The position numbers and the translations under genes are program-made. Of a stretch of 64,000 nt of DNA, positions 13,101-22,990 are shown in pieces (positions within the stretch are counted from its first letter, which is position 1; each line of letters begins with the position of its first letter). The DNA is from Vandiemenella viatica. Taxonomy: Eukaryota > Arthropoda > Insecta > Orthoptera > Morabidae. The stretch covers positions 10,154,148 through 10,218,147 of the forward strand of contig CM061914.1 of the NCBI GenBank assembly GCA_031002005.1, in the 5' to 3' direction. Below the pieces are notes generated by a model. The model was not told the DNA's origin. It saw nothing but the letters and a program-made list of their open reading frames with translations, and searched no databases.

Positions 13101-13933
13101 CTAAAGTCTTCTTTCATTTCAATGCATTGCAATTAAGTGCTAAAATAAACAAACATGGAATAAAGACTATTTTCAGAAAATCCACTTAGAATAAAAACTT
13201 GGTTGACAGTGCAAAGGAACAACTGGTACAACCAAGGTGTTTGGCAGAATTACATTGGACAAACCCAATAGTGTGTGAATATGCAAGAAATGTTCTTCTG
13301 ATTCAGGAAGAAAACCAGTGGAGTCGGAGTACACAATCGAAGAGGATGTGAGATTATTCAGGACAGCGTCATCTGGATGCTACTGAAATTAGAGTAGCTG
13401 GTGGGATACTGGATACCAGCTTAGTGGAGCCTGGAACCCAGCAATCAATATGTTAATGCAGCACTCCACTGATAAAGTGCAGAATTGGGAATGACATGAC
13501 CACCAACGGCCGACATTTGTCTTCTACTGTTTCCATGACACAACTGAAACAAACAACTATGTCAGTGTGACTTCAGCTGACTAAAAATGAAGGCACAGAT
13601 TGGCTGCCTCAAATCATACCAAAAGAAACATTCTGATGCAGCTGGAAGTCCAAAAAATGTTGTTAATTTATGATGTCCTGAAATTTTACAGTGCCATGAA
13701 ATACATCAATCTTATATTTATCCTTTCCTTTCCTTCATTCTTATATAATTATGTAAACATGTTTGTTAATATTTTAAGCAGCCTGTAGGTATGGAAGTAA
13801 AAATTGCAAATATAATTATTGTGCTAAAATAATGCAATAATTTATGTATATATACCTTTGCTTCTTTACAGGTGTGGATGGCCTGCTTGTAGATGAAGGG
13901 GATCATTACCTTTTCTGGTACAAGAAACTGTAA
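1089..13933 (+). CDS. 3' end of an unrecognised protein-coding gene (three exons)
   Basis: Three stretches join into one open frame: 1089-1150, 1611-1765 and 13872-13933. Each border is GT/AG (acceptors ataag, ttcag, ttacag; donors gtaagt, gtaagg), and the splice phases agree at both junctions. The joined product gives the last 92 or so residues. It starts VVNLKISSVSAKMSALKK, includes ATEWPNGHYVHTLAGHKEEP and ASYLFWLLYQTPELPDP, and ends GVDGLLVDEGDHYLFWYKKL before a TAA. I do not recognise the family. The tail is rich in aromatic residues with acidic patches; no clear membrane segment is seen. The upstream exons lie left of the window or were not recognised. The last intron, 1766-13871, is about 12.1 kb and holds the 96-bp array. 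The three-way phase agreement makes a real gene likely; function is unknown. Confidence 0.72.
1611..1765 (+). CDS. Unrecognised gene, penultimate exon; its 3' end seeds the 96-bp array
   Basis: The exon starts after attatttcag and ends at CAGTCG before gtaagg. It is GC-rich compared with its flanks and encodes FEATEWPNGHYVHTLAGHKE, continuing through SYLFWLLYQTP to ITPVG. Bases 1708-1765 are the exonic part of the tandem unit. If the donor at 1766 is not used, translation runs through GKADTQ to a TAA at 1783-1785. Confidence 0.75.
1708..9328 (+). repeat. 96-bp tandem array made from an exon/intron boundary
   Basis: The period is exactly 96 bp. About 1.5 units are seen before the gap and about 67.5 after it. 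Each unit is 58 bp of the 3' end of exon 2 (acaccagagctcccagac... to cagtcg) followed by 38 bp of intron (gtaaggccgacac... to ctacata). The first unit is the genuine exon/intron junction of the gene, and the last fades into unique intron after 9328. Units are very similar. The commonest difference is C or A in cagacMcggcc. Three units carry a 1-bp deletion (near 3333, 4174 and 4272), and a few have a changed donor (gttagg). No CRISPR-like alternation of repeat and spacer is present. Confidence 0.97.
1857..2856. other. Assembly gap (1000 N) inside the tandem array
   Basis: Exactly 1000 N interrupt the 96-bp array, with array units on both sides. The round number suggests a placeholder of unknown true length, so the array copy number is not known. 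Confidence 0.95.
9329..10104. other. Unique intron sequence, nothing recognised
   Basis: AT-rich sequence between the end of the 96-bp array and a Tc1 element. I see no open frame, repeat or motif that I can support. Confidence 0.6.
10105..11260 (-). mobile_element. Tc1-like transposon, inactivated
   Basis: The inverted termini start CAGGGGTTGGACAAAATAAT on the left and CAGAGGTTGGACAAAATAAT on the right (reverse strand). A TA dinucleotide flanks each end. The transposase runs leftward in pieces. An N-terminal helix-turn-helix segment (RDLSDFERGQIVGSRLAG) lies near 11070. The middle (HKTTAAKVTAELNTHLSNTV) lies at 10513-10857, a block with IFQDDNAPIH at 10319-10642, and the end (MPDLNVIEHLWG) near 10250. 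The second Asp and the final Glu of the DDE triad remain, but frameshifts separate the blocks and the first Asp region is lost. It lies in the last intron of the unrecognised gene. Confidence 0.92.
11261..12239. other. Intron sequence without recognisable features
   Basis: About 1 kb of AT-rich sequence between the Tc1 element and a Penelope remnant. I found no frame or repeat worth naming. Confidence 0.55.
12240..12860 (-). pseudogene. Penelope-like element remnant (GIY-YIG end)
   Basis: Reading leftward, broken frames match the 3' part of Penelope-like elements. A stretch corresponds to the RT-to-endonuclease linker and to the EHTFKFED... segment. The preserved block ILAHSKNVWDIILENIEIKT is followed by the conserved tail LSEAWNLAISMLKQQ. 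Stops and frameshifts are frequent. It faces a second remnant at about 13200-13480. Confidence 0.7.
13200..13480 (+). pseudogene. Penelope-like element remnant, opposite orientation
   Basis: Frames read QNYIGQT (the YIG part of a GIY-YIG nuclease) near 13240 and YQLSGAWNPAINML near 13415-13460. These are conserved Penelope 3' landmarks. It lies tail-to-tail with the minus-strand remnant at 12240-12860. Heavily decayed. Confidence 0.65.
13872..13933 (+). CDS. Unrecognised gene, terminal exon
   Basis: The acceptor cttctttacag is followed by a 62-bp exon that completes a Gly codon split across the intron and ends with a TAA. It encodes GVDGLLVDEGDHYLFWYKKL. A possible poly(A) signal, ATTAAA, lies about 75 bp downstream at 14005-14010. 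Confidence 0.7.
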
Positions 13934-16900
13934 TCTAGCAGTCCTCGAATCTTCTGTTTTCGCCGAGAACCTGCTCTGGGATAACCATTACTTTGAACAG
14001 TGTCATTAAAGAAATTTTATTTCCCTGGTTGATCAGTCTTTTTATGAAACATTTCCACATATGTAATCACATTTTATAATTACCAAGAATATTTTACAAT
14101 TTAACTCCTCACTCTGCACTTTGTGTCTCACTAATGAACAAAAGATATTACATCTTTCTGACAAATTTCTGAATTATTTGTCAAAGAGTTGTGTATTAAT
14201 AAGTTAATGATTTTTTGGAGTAATCAGTTAACTTTTTCATACTTGAGAGATAGTGTGCTTATTCGTAGTTTAATAACTGAATACAACTGAAGCAAGTATT
14301 TACAAACTATTTAAAAGAGAGGATTACATATATCAGCTCTTGATTATTATTGTTTTTAATTATGTTTACAAATGAGGACACAGTGGAAAACAGATATTTC
14401 CTACAGGCTCTTTACAAACTAGATGGCTTGAAGTTGAAAATAAATAGTACTTCATCTTTTCTCCTTATATACTTCTAAACACTCAAACAGTCCCTTCTTT
14501 CAATGTAGCCCATTAATCATACTAATACATCACATAACTTTATAAACAGAAGATACATGTTGTTAATATATGTGTTGTTACTATTTCAGTAATGATCAGT
14601 TTGACCGATTAAATAGTTTCAACACTGAAACTTACATGTAATCGAGCAAATCGTGCATTTAGTTATCATTAAAATTTTGACTTCTATAGGTCAGAAATAT
14701 TTTTAATAAGCTAGCTTTTGTCATCAAACAATCAACAGAATATAAATCTCAGACACATTTTTTAGGCAAAAGTTGCTAGCCCTGAATTAAACAATCTTTT
14801 TTAACAGTTTGGTATTAGAACAGGTTTATGCTTATCCTTGTCAGGCAGAAGTCTTAATCCACTACTCAAAGAGTAAAGGGAAATTTTGATTAGGTGTCAA
14901 CTAAAAATAAAAATTGTAGCACATGGGGAAAACACAAGTTAATTCCCTAAATGACCAATTTTGCTTGCACTTGATACTGCAAGTGTCAGATAAGTAAATA
15001 AAATACCATTTTACAACAAAACAACAATGTTTAATATGCAACATATCCAGACTACTTCATCAATGAAAATCCCTGAAAAGTATGTCAAATAAAAATGAAT
15101 TAGTAATTTAATGCCTTACACTAAGAACCTTGTGCCATCAATGTATTGAATTCGCAGATAATTTTTAAACATAGTGCCTACCTTACATCCATGCAAATTT
15201 TATTTTTGAATGTTCTCCAAAAGAACAGGAATGATAAAATCTAGAAATAAGCAAAAACATGTATTGTTTTCAACCTTTTTACTGTACCAAAAAAATATCA
15301 TAACTATATTTTCACCTAAAGCTTCACTATGACATTTTCCAGTTGTAAGGTCCAAGCTAACTGTTCCACTGTTTTATTTCTAATTCCTGGATGCTTTCCA
15401 TTTTTAATTTTTTGTTTTTAGTATGTGAACTTTTAAACACAGAACAATCTTTTTTGTATTTTGTGTTTTTTCCTGTATTTATTACAGCATTAGACATTAT
15501 GAGCAATATCTATAATATATACAACTGTATGTATAAAATATTTGGCATTCAGTAAATGCAACAACAAATCTCTAATGGAAAAAAAAATTATTTTCAATGT
15601 CACTAATCTGTTAAATACATTAAATTAAAATGCTGCAAGATATTGATTATGTTGGTGATAGGTAGTAAAATTATATAGTAAATTACCGGCATTTGCAGCA
15701 AAAAGGAATACATTTAGTTTCAGATCCAGTGATGGTAGATTTTGAATACATGGAAATATAAGTGTTTTGAAAAAATATTATAGAGATGTATTTCTGACAA
15801 GCAAGTTATTATATCTTAAGAAACTATAATAAGTGAAAAAGTGTAAACTATATGGTTCCGTACCATGTAACAACCTGAATTATTAGCGGAAAAACTAATT
15901 TGGGAAACTAATACATTGTGGAAAAAATAGAATAGTTTTTCGATAACCACTATTACAGTTAAAAACTAAAAAGTTACTTTCATTTTGGAATTGTTCAAAA
16001 ATTTTACCAACACTTTCATTTTCATGACTTTACAATTCTGGTATTGATTGGATTTACCAGGCCATTTTTATTAAACATGCACAATTTATTTCAATAATTA
16101 AAAATATGTAATACACTTTTTATGCAATTGCCAAAGTTGAAGGCAGTCATGGGAGAAGAACATATATCTCAAGCACACAAATATACACAATATTTCGGTC
16201 TTCAACCTTCTTATATGAAGAAGGTTTAAGACCAAAATATTGTGTATATTGTGTGTTTGTGATATATGTTCATCTCCCATCACTACCTTCAACTTTGGTG
16301 AGTGATGAGTCATTTACCCTTTCCTTGTAATTTATATTGCCTAAAGCCGTTTCCTTTTTCCTTTGTTGAATTATTTTTATACAATTGAACATGTTTTAAA
16401 ATTTCTCATCAAATTAAATGGAAACTGTGTGTACTATCTGCCAAAAATATCTCAATGAGAGTTCCCAAAATTATAAATTACAAGCAAAGAATTTCATGAA
16501 GGTTAGGTACATTTGGAAAATAGATAAAAACATGTATAAAGTAAGAAACAATAAAAAAAAAATGTATGTGGTTTTTGTGCCTTGAGTTAGATTAGATTAG
16601 TTTATGTTTAGAATACTTCATCTGTTCTGAATTCTAGTTTGTACAGAGGAATGGACATTAAATTTTTTTTTGTTTTCATGTTGTTTCATCATTGGAGAGT
16701 GAAGTGTAAATAAATGCTATAGCTGTTTTGAATTTGAAAAGTCAGTTAGTTTTATCTGCTGCCATATTAATGCAACTGTACATTACATATAAATGTGAAA
16801 CTGAACAATAAACATTTCTTACAATTGAGTTATATATGTGTTTCAGTTATTTGAACACAGTTACTACTATACAACTAATTCTGTCACTAATCATTTCCAA

Positions 16901-18489
16901 TTGATTAGTTTATAAGAACAGTGGATAAAATTAATAATTATTAAAGAATAATTATTAATTTAACATAAAATTGTGGAAGAGATGGCCTACAATAATCACA
17001 TAGTGGATAAAATATTTGTTAACGTAAATGCAAATAAGAAATTCATTTTAGTTGTGCTTTTCTTCACACTAAACACAGTAGTGGACACAGGAATCCAAGA
17101 TATATTCATCAATTGAAATAGATTCTTGTTTTCCATATCATACATATTACAAGCATTTCTAAAATAAACAGCATTTCAGCGCCATATTACAACAAATCCA
17201 GAAATATCTGTTACTTTTTCTGTGTATCTAATTAAGTGATGTTCTAATGGAAAGTCACTCCTCAATCTATGCTCAACATTTTTCTTGACTGTATCTCAGA
17301 TGTTTCCAAAGGTAGAAGGTCACAATAGGTAGCAGTATTAGTCTTTAAGAATTCAAATACAGTAGCTGCTGTAAGCTGTTTTGTCATATCCCTGATCAGA
17401 TCAAACAGGAGGATGCTAAGGGGATATAAGTAATTGTCAAGAACTTGTAATGATTAAACGATGCTTGGGGTAGTGAACTGTGCATGTAATGCTGTTAATA
17501 TCTGATAACTAATGAATAGGGTCGCCTGCCTGTTTTAACTATTTCACCATAACAGATAATGGTTAAAAATGGTGAATTAAAATGAAAGTCACTACTAAGA
17601 ATGACTCGATACATTCTTCAAAATTGTTGAATTCAAACTGGTATCAGAATCACAACAGAACTTGGTAAAATTTTTAATCAGGCTTCAAATCATATAGAAT
17701 ATTGCAGATTATCCTTCAACAAACATACACTGACAATGAATCATTCACTATGGCAATGTTAAACTAAATTGTACCCCATTAGAGCAAGCTTAAAAAAATT
17801 GTTCGGCACTTTGAAAATTTGCTAAAATTTCAGTTGTTTTCTAGAAATTTACCATTTTATTTCAATTTCACTGAAACTAATTACATCAGAGTATGATTTA
17901 TTGCAAAAACTTTATGACACATCAAAATCACCATTTAATCTTAATTTTAGCTTCAAACTATTATTGCATTATGATACTATTTAATTTTGACAATTTTTTA
18001 ATCATATGTTTGGGTTCCTGACAATTTTATTTTTAAAAATTGAGTTTCTTTATCCCTCTAAAAACACAGTTAGGATTTATTTACAATTTCTAATTTTTAT
18101 CAGGATGTGTTTCTACTGACAAGGTTAAATTTATTTTATCTACTGTATTAAAGGACTCCCCATTTTTTAAAGGGTTTTCAATTGTCTACTGGCTCCACAC
18201 TTAAATGTCCCAATGAGCATATGGTGAATTAACTTTTAAATTACTCTACCACCCTTAATAAAACTTTCAGACTATATAAACATTACCTCAAAATGTTTCT
18301 TATTTCCTGTACTACCTGTGTGAAGATTAGTGACGGTTTTAATTCGATTTAATTTTTCAGCCTTCAGTTTTTACACGTTATTATGATATCGGTTTTATTT
18401 TAACTTGAAGAGTCCCTTATTTTGAAGCTTATGTTAATATCATTTGCTTACAATGTTAAAGAAAAGATTAATCATTCATAACAAACTTC
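13934..18489. other. Intergenic AT-rich region; one hairpin, no gene seen
   Basis: This starts with the likely 3' UTR of the unrecognised gene (ATTAAA at 14005-14010). The rest is about 4.5 kb of AT-rich sequence with short homopolymer runs and no frame longer than about 70 codons that resembles a protein. The only structured part is the inverted repeat at 16128-16300. Confidence 0.6.
16128..16300. repeat. Long imperfect inverted repeat (hairpin)
   Basis: Two arms of about 80 bp face each other with almost no loop. The left arm begins aaagttgaaggcagtcatgg and the right arm ends ccttcaacttt. The centre reads ccttcttatatgaagaagg. Both arms contain a small hairpin followed by AAATATTGTG, a motif also seen near 21370 and 61630, so this may be two opposed retroelement 3' ends. 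The identity of the element is an inference. Confidence 0.8.
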
Positions 18490-18712
18490 AATATTAATTC
18501 AGCAGAATGCTAACTGTCCACAAGACCAAGGTCACAAATATTGAGGCAATACTGCTAGACACAACTGTACTGAATTGGATATGCATGCCCAAAATATTGT
18601 TATATGGTGAACATGCTAGTGGTTACCATGAAAGAGGAACACTGAAAAAGAGATACAAGGACTTGCTGAAGAAATCCATCAGTGCCTGTGATATCGAGCA
18701 AGCCCTCTGACT
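18490..18712 (+). pseudogene. LINE C-terminal fragment
   Basis: An open stretch reads PKILLYGEHASGYHERGTLK, then KRYKDLLKKSISACDIEQAL. This is the conserved C-terminal tail of one group of insect LINEs (normally ...LLYGELxxGxRxxGxPxxRYKDxLKKSLxxC). It ends just before the Jockey-like frame at 18720 and is probably a separate, older insertion. Confidence 0.65.
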
Positions 18713-18719
18713 GGAATCA

Positions 18720-20095
18720 TTGGAGGTTCTCACGCAGTTTATAGAAGATGGATTTGAATCTCGTAAGGTAACAGGGGTATTTGTTTATTTATCAGTAGCG
18801 TATGACACCGTCAACCATCAGCTGCTACTAGTCAAGTTCTACAATCTGACCAGGAATTTCAGTCTTAGTAAGTTCATTGCTACTCTTCTGCAGAACCGCA
18901 GATTCTTTGCTGACTTCCAAGGACAGCGTAGCCATTGGAGGTCACAGAAGAATGGTCTAACCCAAAGAAGTGTGCTAGCCCCATTATTGTTTAACATATA
19001 TACCAATGATCAGCCTATACCACCCAAATGCAGGAGTTTCGTGTATGCTGATGATCTTGCTCTGGTCTCACAGAGCAAAGACTTTGAATCAGTGGAGAGC
19101 ACCCTTACCAATGATCTGGAAGAGTTGTCAAAGTACTATAGCATGAACCAGCTTAAACCAAATCCTACGAAGACACAAGTATGTGCTTTTCATTTAAGGA
19201 ATAAAGAAGCAACTCGTAGGTTAAAGGTAACATGGTCGGGGGTCGAACTTGAACAGTGTGACACTCCAAAATATCTAGGAGTGACCCTTGACAGATCACT
19301 TATATTCAGGAAACATTGCATGAACTCCAAGCTGAAAGTTTCCAGTAGGAACAATCTCATAAGAAAACTGGCTGGATCCCAGTGGGGCAGCCAACCTGAA
19401 ACAATTCAAACTTCTGCCTTAGCACTATGTTATTCGGCTGCAGAGTATGCCTGTCCTCTATGGCACAGTTCATCCCATGCCAAACAAGTAGACTTTGCAC
19501 TTAATGACACGTGCAGAATCATAACAGGCTGCTTAAAATCAACTCCAGTTGAATGGCTTCACCGTCTCGCAGGAACAGCGCCACCTTCTGTTCGAAGGGA
19601 AATAGCAGTAAACAAGGAAAGGAGGAAAGTGAACCATGAACAATCTCATCCCCTATATGGGCATATCCCTAACAGGCAAAGACTGAAGTCTAGGAAAAGT
19701 TTCCTAAGAATATCTCAGGAACTTACAAAGACAACTGAAGAAGCCAGGTTACAACTATGGGAAGCTAAGGTTCCCCTTCCGCATGGCTGGGGAAGAGTGT
19801 CTGAATCTTTGGCACCTGGTTATGACAAGGGATGGTTGACATGGAAGTCTTTGAATAGGCTGAGTGAACTTAGCAAGATGGGGCTATGTTGAGATCAAGT
19901 GCGACTGCGATGAAGACCAGACTGTCCAGCACATGCTCCAGTGTCGACTGTGTCCAGCATCCTGCTTGGCAGCTAACCTATATGAGGCCTCAGAAAATGC
20001 ACTGGAAGTGGCCAAGTCCTGGTCTAGTATAATCTGATGTTGCGATTGTGTAACTGTATGTTTCTGATATGAAATAATAATAATAATAGTAACTT
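18720..20095 (+). mobile_element. Jockey-like LINE, 5' truncated, reverse transcriptase nearly open
   Basis: A 390-codon open frame (18720-19892) covers most of a reverse transcriptase. It contains a degenerate DLSxAYDTVNH box near residue 25, the GLTQRSVLAPLLFNIYTNDQ box near residue 80, the catalytic FVYADDLALVS near residue 107 and the thumb motif PKYLGVTLDRS near residue 184. A frameshift near 19885 moves the tail into another frame, which reads IKCDCDEDQTVQHMLQCRLC and ends at a TGA near 20036. A short (AAT)n tail follows at about 20069-20090. The endonuclease and first ORF are missing. The intact YADD suggests moderate age. Confidence 0.9.
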
Positions 20096-20600
20096 TGGTT
20101 GCAAGAGGTGACAAAGTAATGTATATCCATACTGAGCCCAGAAACATCTGCTACCCGATTCTGATAAAACACCAACTATATTAATGGTTGTAAAGCTACT
20201 GGATATTGAAGTTAGCAAATTTTCGTGCAGAATACTGAAGGAAACAACTATGCCAACAGACAAAACTGCAGTTAATCCAGCGAGTGATCCCACAGCTAAT
20301 CCCAATGTTTGGACACTTGATACAAAAACTATGTAACATAGGTCTGCTCGCCATTTTTGATGAAAGCAGAAGCAAAAATGTTAGTTGGTTATAACCTATG
20401 GTTGTGAGGGAAATGACACAGCAGAAAAATAATATGGAGTAATATATTCCACCCTTTATACCACGATAGAATAGAACAGTCTGCAATTGCAGATACGATT
20501 CTCTTGACAGAGGAAATCATGGCTGTTATCAGATGGACTACACGCCTTATTAGTATGAGACACTTTCTAAATTTAATGGAGATTGTAGAACATAGATGCA
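20096..20600. other. Unannotated spacer between two retroelement fragments
   Basis: Several minus-strand frames of 60-95 codons exist here, but none resembles a known protein or shows conserved motifs. The right part may be the 5' portion of the Penelope-like copy that starts clearly near 20640. Confidence 0.4.
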
Positions 20601-20629
20601 ACAGATGCAGTGATTCTCAGAACAGTGTA

Positions 20630-21165
20630 CATGGACAAGACTGCTAACATGCACTCACTGTGGACACTTCATCAGATTGTTCATATTTTATCTTCTTGCA
20701 GCATGCACCCTGCCACCACTACTTACTCTAATCCTGTCACAGGCGAATCTTTCCCTGTAATTGGACATGCCACATGTGCTACCACTCACCTTATTTACCA
20801 ACTCACCTGCATCCACTGCACTGCCTCTTACATCAGTCTCACCACTCAACAACTTTCCTACAGAATGAATGGCCACAGGCAAACAGTTTATACTTCCAAC
20901 CCAGACCATCCCATGGCAATTCATGCAAACTTCCATAATTCAAACAACCTCAACACCTGTTTCACAGTCAGAGCTATTAGAGTTTTTCCGAATACCACCA
21001 CCCCTTCCAGAACTCCGCAGATGGGAACTAGCCTATCAACATATCCTTGACACCAGACACACCCCTGGCCTAAACCTATGTTAAACCTGTCACTTGCCAT
21101 CTCTCATTTCATTTTACAGTCAGTTATTAATTTATTTATTTTTATTTTTTTTATTTATATATATA

Positions 21166-21201
<36 letters not shown>

Positions 21202-21400
21202 TCTTCTATCTCCCTTTATTTTCAATTACAACTTTTTTAATTAAGCTACCCAAAAGATTATATTGATTTGTTTCACTTTTATCACTGGTCAAGCCTGTGC
21301 TTCATTCATGTGGCGGGTTGGGATGTGACCACATCTTTCCTCCTGCCATATGTCTTGCCTCCCACATGGCTAAGACTAAAGTCGAAATATTGTGCAATTC
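20630..21400 (+). pseudogene. Penelope-like element, second family: GIY-YIG domain and 3' end
   Basis: The frame at 20610-21050 contains an Ala/Thr-rich segment with Cys pairs, then HLIYQLTCIHCTASYISLTT, the GIY-YIG core with ISL in place of IGx. After that come RMNGHRQ and NPDHPMAIHA. A neighbouring frame ends LRRWELAYQHILDTRHTPGL, the conserved C-terminus. Cys pairs before the nuclease core are typical of one branch of Penelope-like elements. It has degraded catalytic spacing and one frameshift near 20980. About 280 bp further on lies a small hairpin plus GAAATATTGTG (21364-21394), perhaps the element's 3' structure. Confidence 0.75.
21148..21199. repeat. (AT)n microsatellite
   Basis: A run of alternating T/A with a longer perfect (TA) stretch from about 21170 to 21198, inside AT-rich sequence. 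Confidence 0.9.
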
Positions 21401-21429
21401 GTTTGTTTTTGTGTTTTTACGTGTCTCGC

Positions 21430-22165
21430 CCTCCTGCCTTTAATTTAATTTTTTTTTAATTTAATTTAATTTAATTGCAATCGAGCACAGGCTCCGGTGG
21501 CAATATCCCTACACACCCATCTTCCCCCTATCCTGCACCTACCTACATTTGCCCTCTACAAATTTTATCTTTAAATTCTTTCAAAGTTTTCGGTAAATTA
21601 TTCATCATTTCTCTTGGTAACTCATTCCAATCCCTGACACCCTTACCTAAAAAAGAGAATCTTCCTACACCCTTGTGCCTGAAATCGAGTGCCAGCTTGT
21701 GGTCATGGTCATCTTTTCCCTTCCATGCACTACTTTTCATACCTAATGCAATATCTTTCAAGTTAATCTTGTCATAACCACCTGATTTAACTTTCTTCAT
21801 GGATTTCAACGCAGCTTCCACTACAGACCAGAGGTTCTGCATGTTGCATGGTTGCTGTCTCAGTAAGCCTATTTGAATCCCTGGAATATGTATTCACTGC
21901 ATCACCACATAACAGTTTATCAAAATACTGTCCCATTTCTTCCCTGATCTTCCCCACGTTCCTTATCACTACTCTATTATCCTCTAATGCTTTCACTGAT
22001 TCTTTCTGTACTCTCATATTTTTAAATGTTTTGTTTAACAGCTTTTTATTTTCTTTAGCATCTTACTCAAGTTTCAGGGGAAAATCTTCCCACTTCTCGT
22101 TTTACTCATTCTCAATTATTCATTTGACCATAATTTTGGGTTCTCTATATAGTTATTTAATTTGT
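21430..22165 (-). pseudogene. CR1/Jockey-like LINE copy with internal deletion
   Basis: Reading leftward: a linker region between endonuclease and RT (SVKALEDNRVVIRNVGKIRE and GQYFDKLLCGDAVN, 21787-22017) is joined directly to the C-terminus (WKGKDDHDHKLALDFRHKGV, then GRFSFLGKGVRDWNELPREM, 21543-21842). The RT domain between them is gone. The 3' end carries an (AATTT)-type tail near 21445-21475 and a cgattgcaatt motif. The same C-terminus occurs in plus orientation near 32720-32950 and 34980-35200, so all three are one family. Confidence 0.85.
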
Positions 22166-22990
22166 TGAATCAGTGTGTTAAAATATTACTGCAATATTCC
22201 AATAATTTAGTAATGCAAAGATTTGAAAGAGTTAATAGTCTGTTTAATCTTTGGTGTAGTGTCAAGTTGGTAGGTTTAAATGATTTGTGTTGGCTGCACT
22301 GTTGCTGACCACACGTGATTATTCTGCTGGCAGCTGTGAGTGTGTAATAAGTGATTGCTGGTAGGCAGGCATATTGTTTCGCTGTGTCTACATGTAGGCC
22401 AAGACTTATTTGTATTTCATTAATAGTACGACAGGCATCAAGATGAACGAATGTGTTTCCATGTACGAGCCTTTAAGTATTGTAAAGTATTTTGACCATT
22501 GTTTTTGGGAATAAACCAAAATGCACCATAGTAATGATTCATGAATGTGCAGGGAACAATACCTATCTCTCCATTTAGATTATGAGTTAATTAGCTATTT
22601 ATATGAAGTAAAGGGTAGAAAATATCCATTCATGAGAAATTGGGTCAATAACCTTATCATTACAACAGGGTGTTTATGTCTTTTGAAATTTCAGTGAAAA
22701 AAATTGTACCAGTAGGCCAGCTCACACTATCATTAATGAGCTTTCTTAATTAACCATAAAAAGGTAGCTCACTAATATTGTAACCACTTGCCAAGTACCT
22801 GTGGTGTTGCATGAAGGCTTTCCTCCTCTGATATTACCTGTAGTCAAAGGACAAAATTCACCTGTTTTTGCTCCACCAACATGAACAGAAAATGGATCTG
22901 TAAACCATCTGATGCACTGTCATGTTAATGCACCCCATTCCTGCAAGCCATTCAACTAGTGACAATTCATGTCCAACATTGAGAGCACGC
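22166..22990. other. No recognisable feature
   Basis: About 0.8 kb without a convincing frame. The stretch near 22668 (acagggtgtttatgtc) resembles a transposon end, but I found no partner terminus. Confidence 0.4.

Noticed and set aside
22668..22740. A mariner terminus (acagggtgtttatg)
   Set aside because: No matching inverted end or transposase fragment was found within reach.
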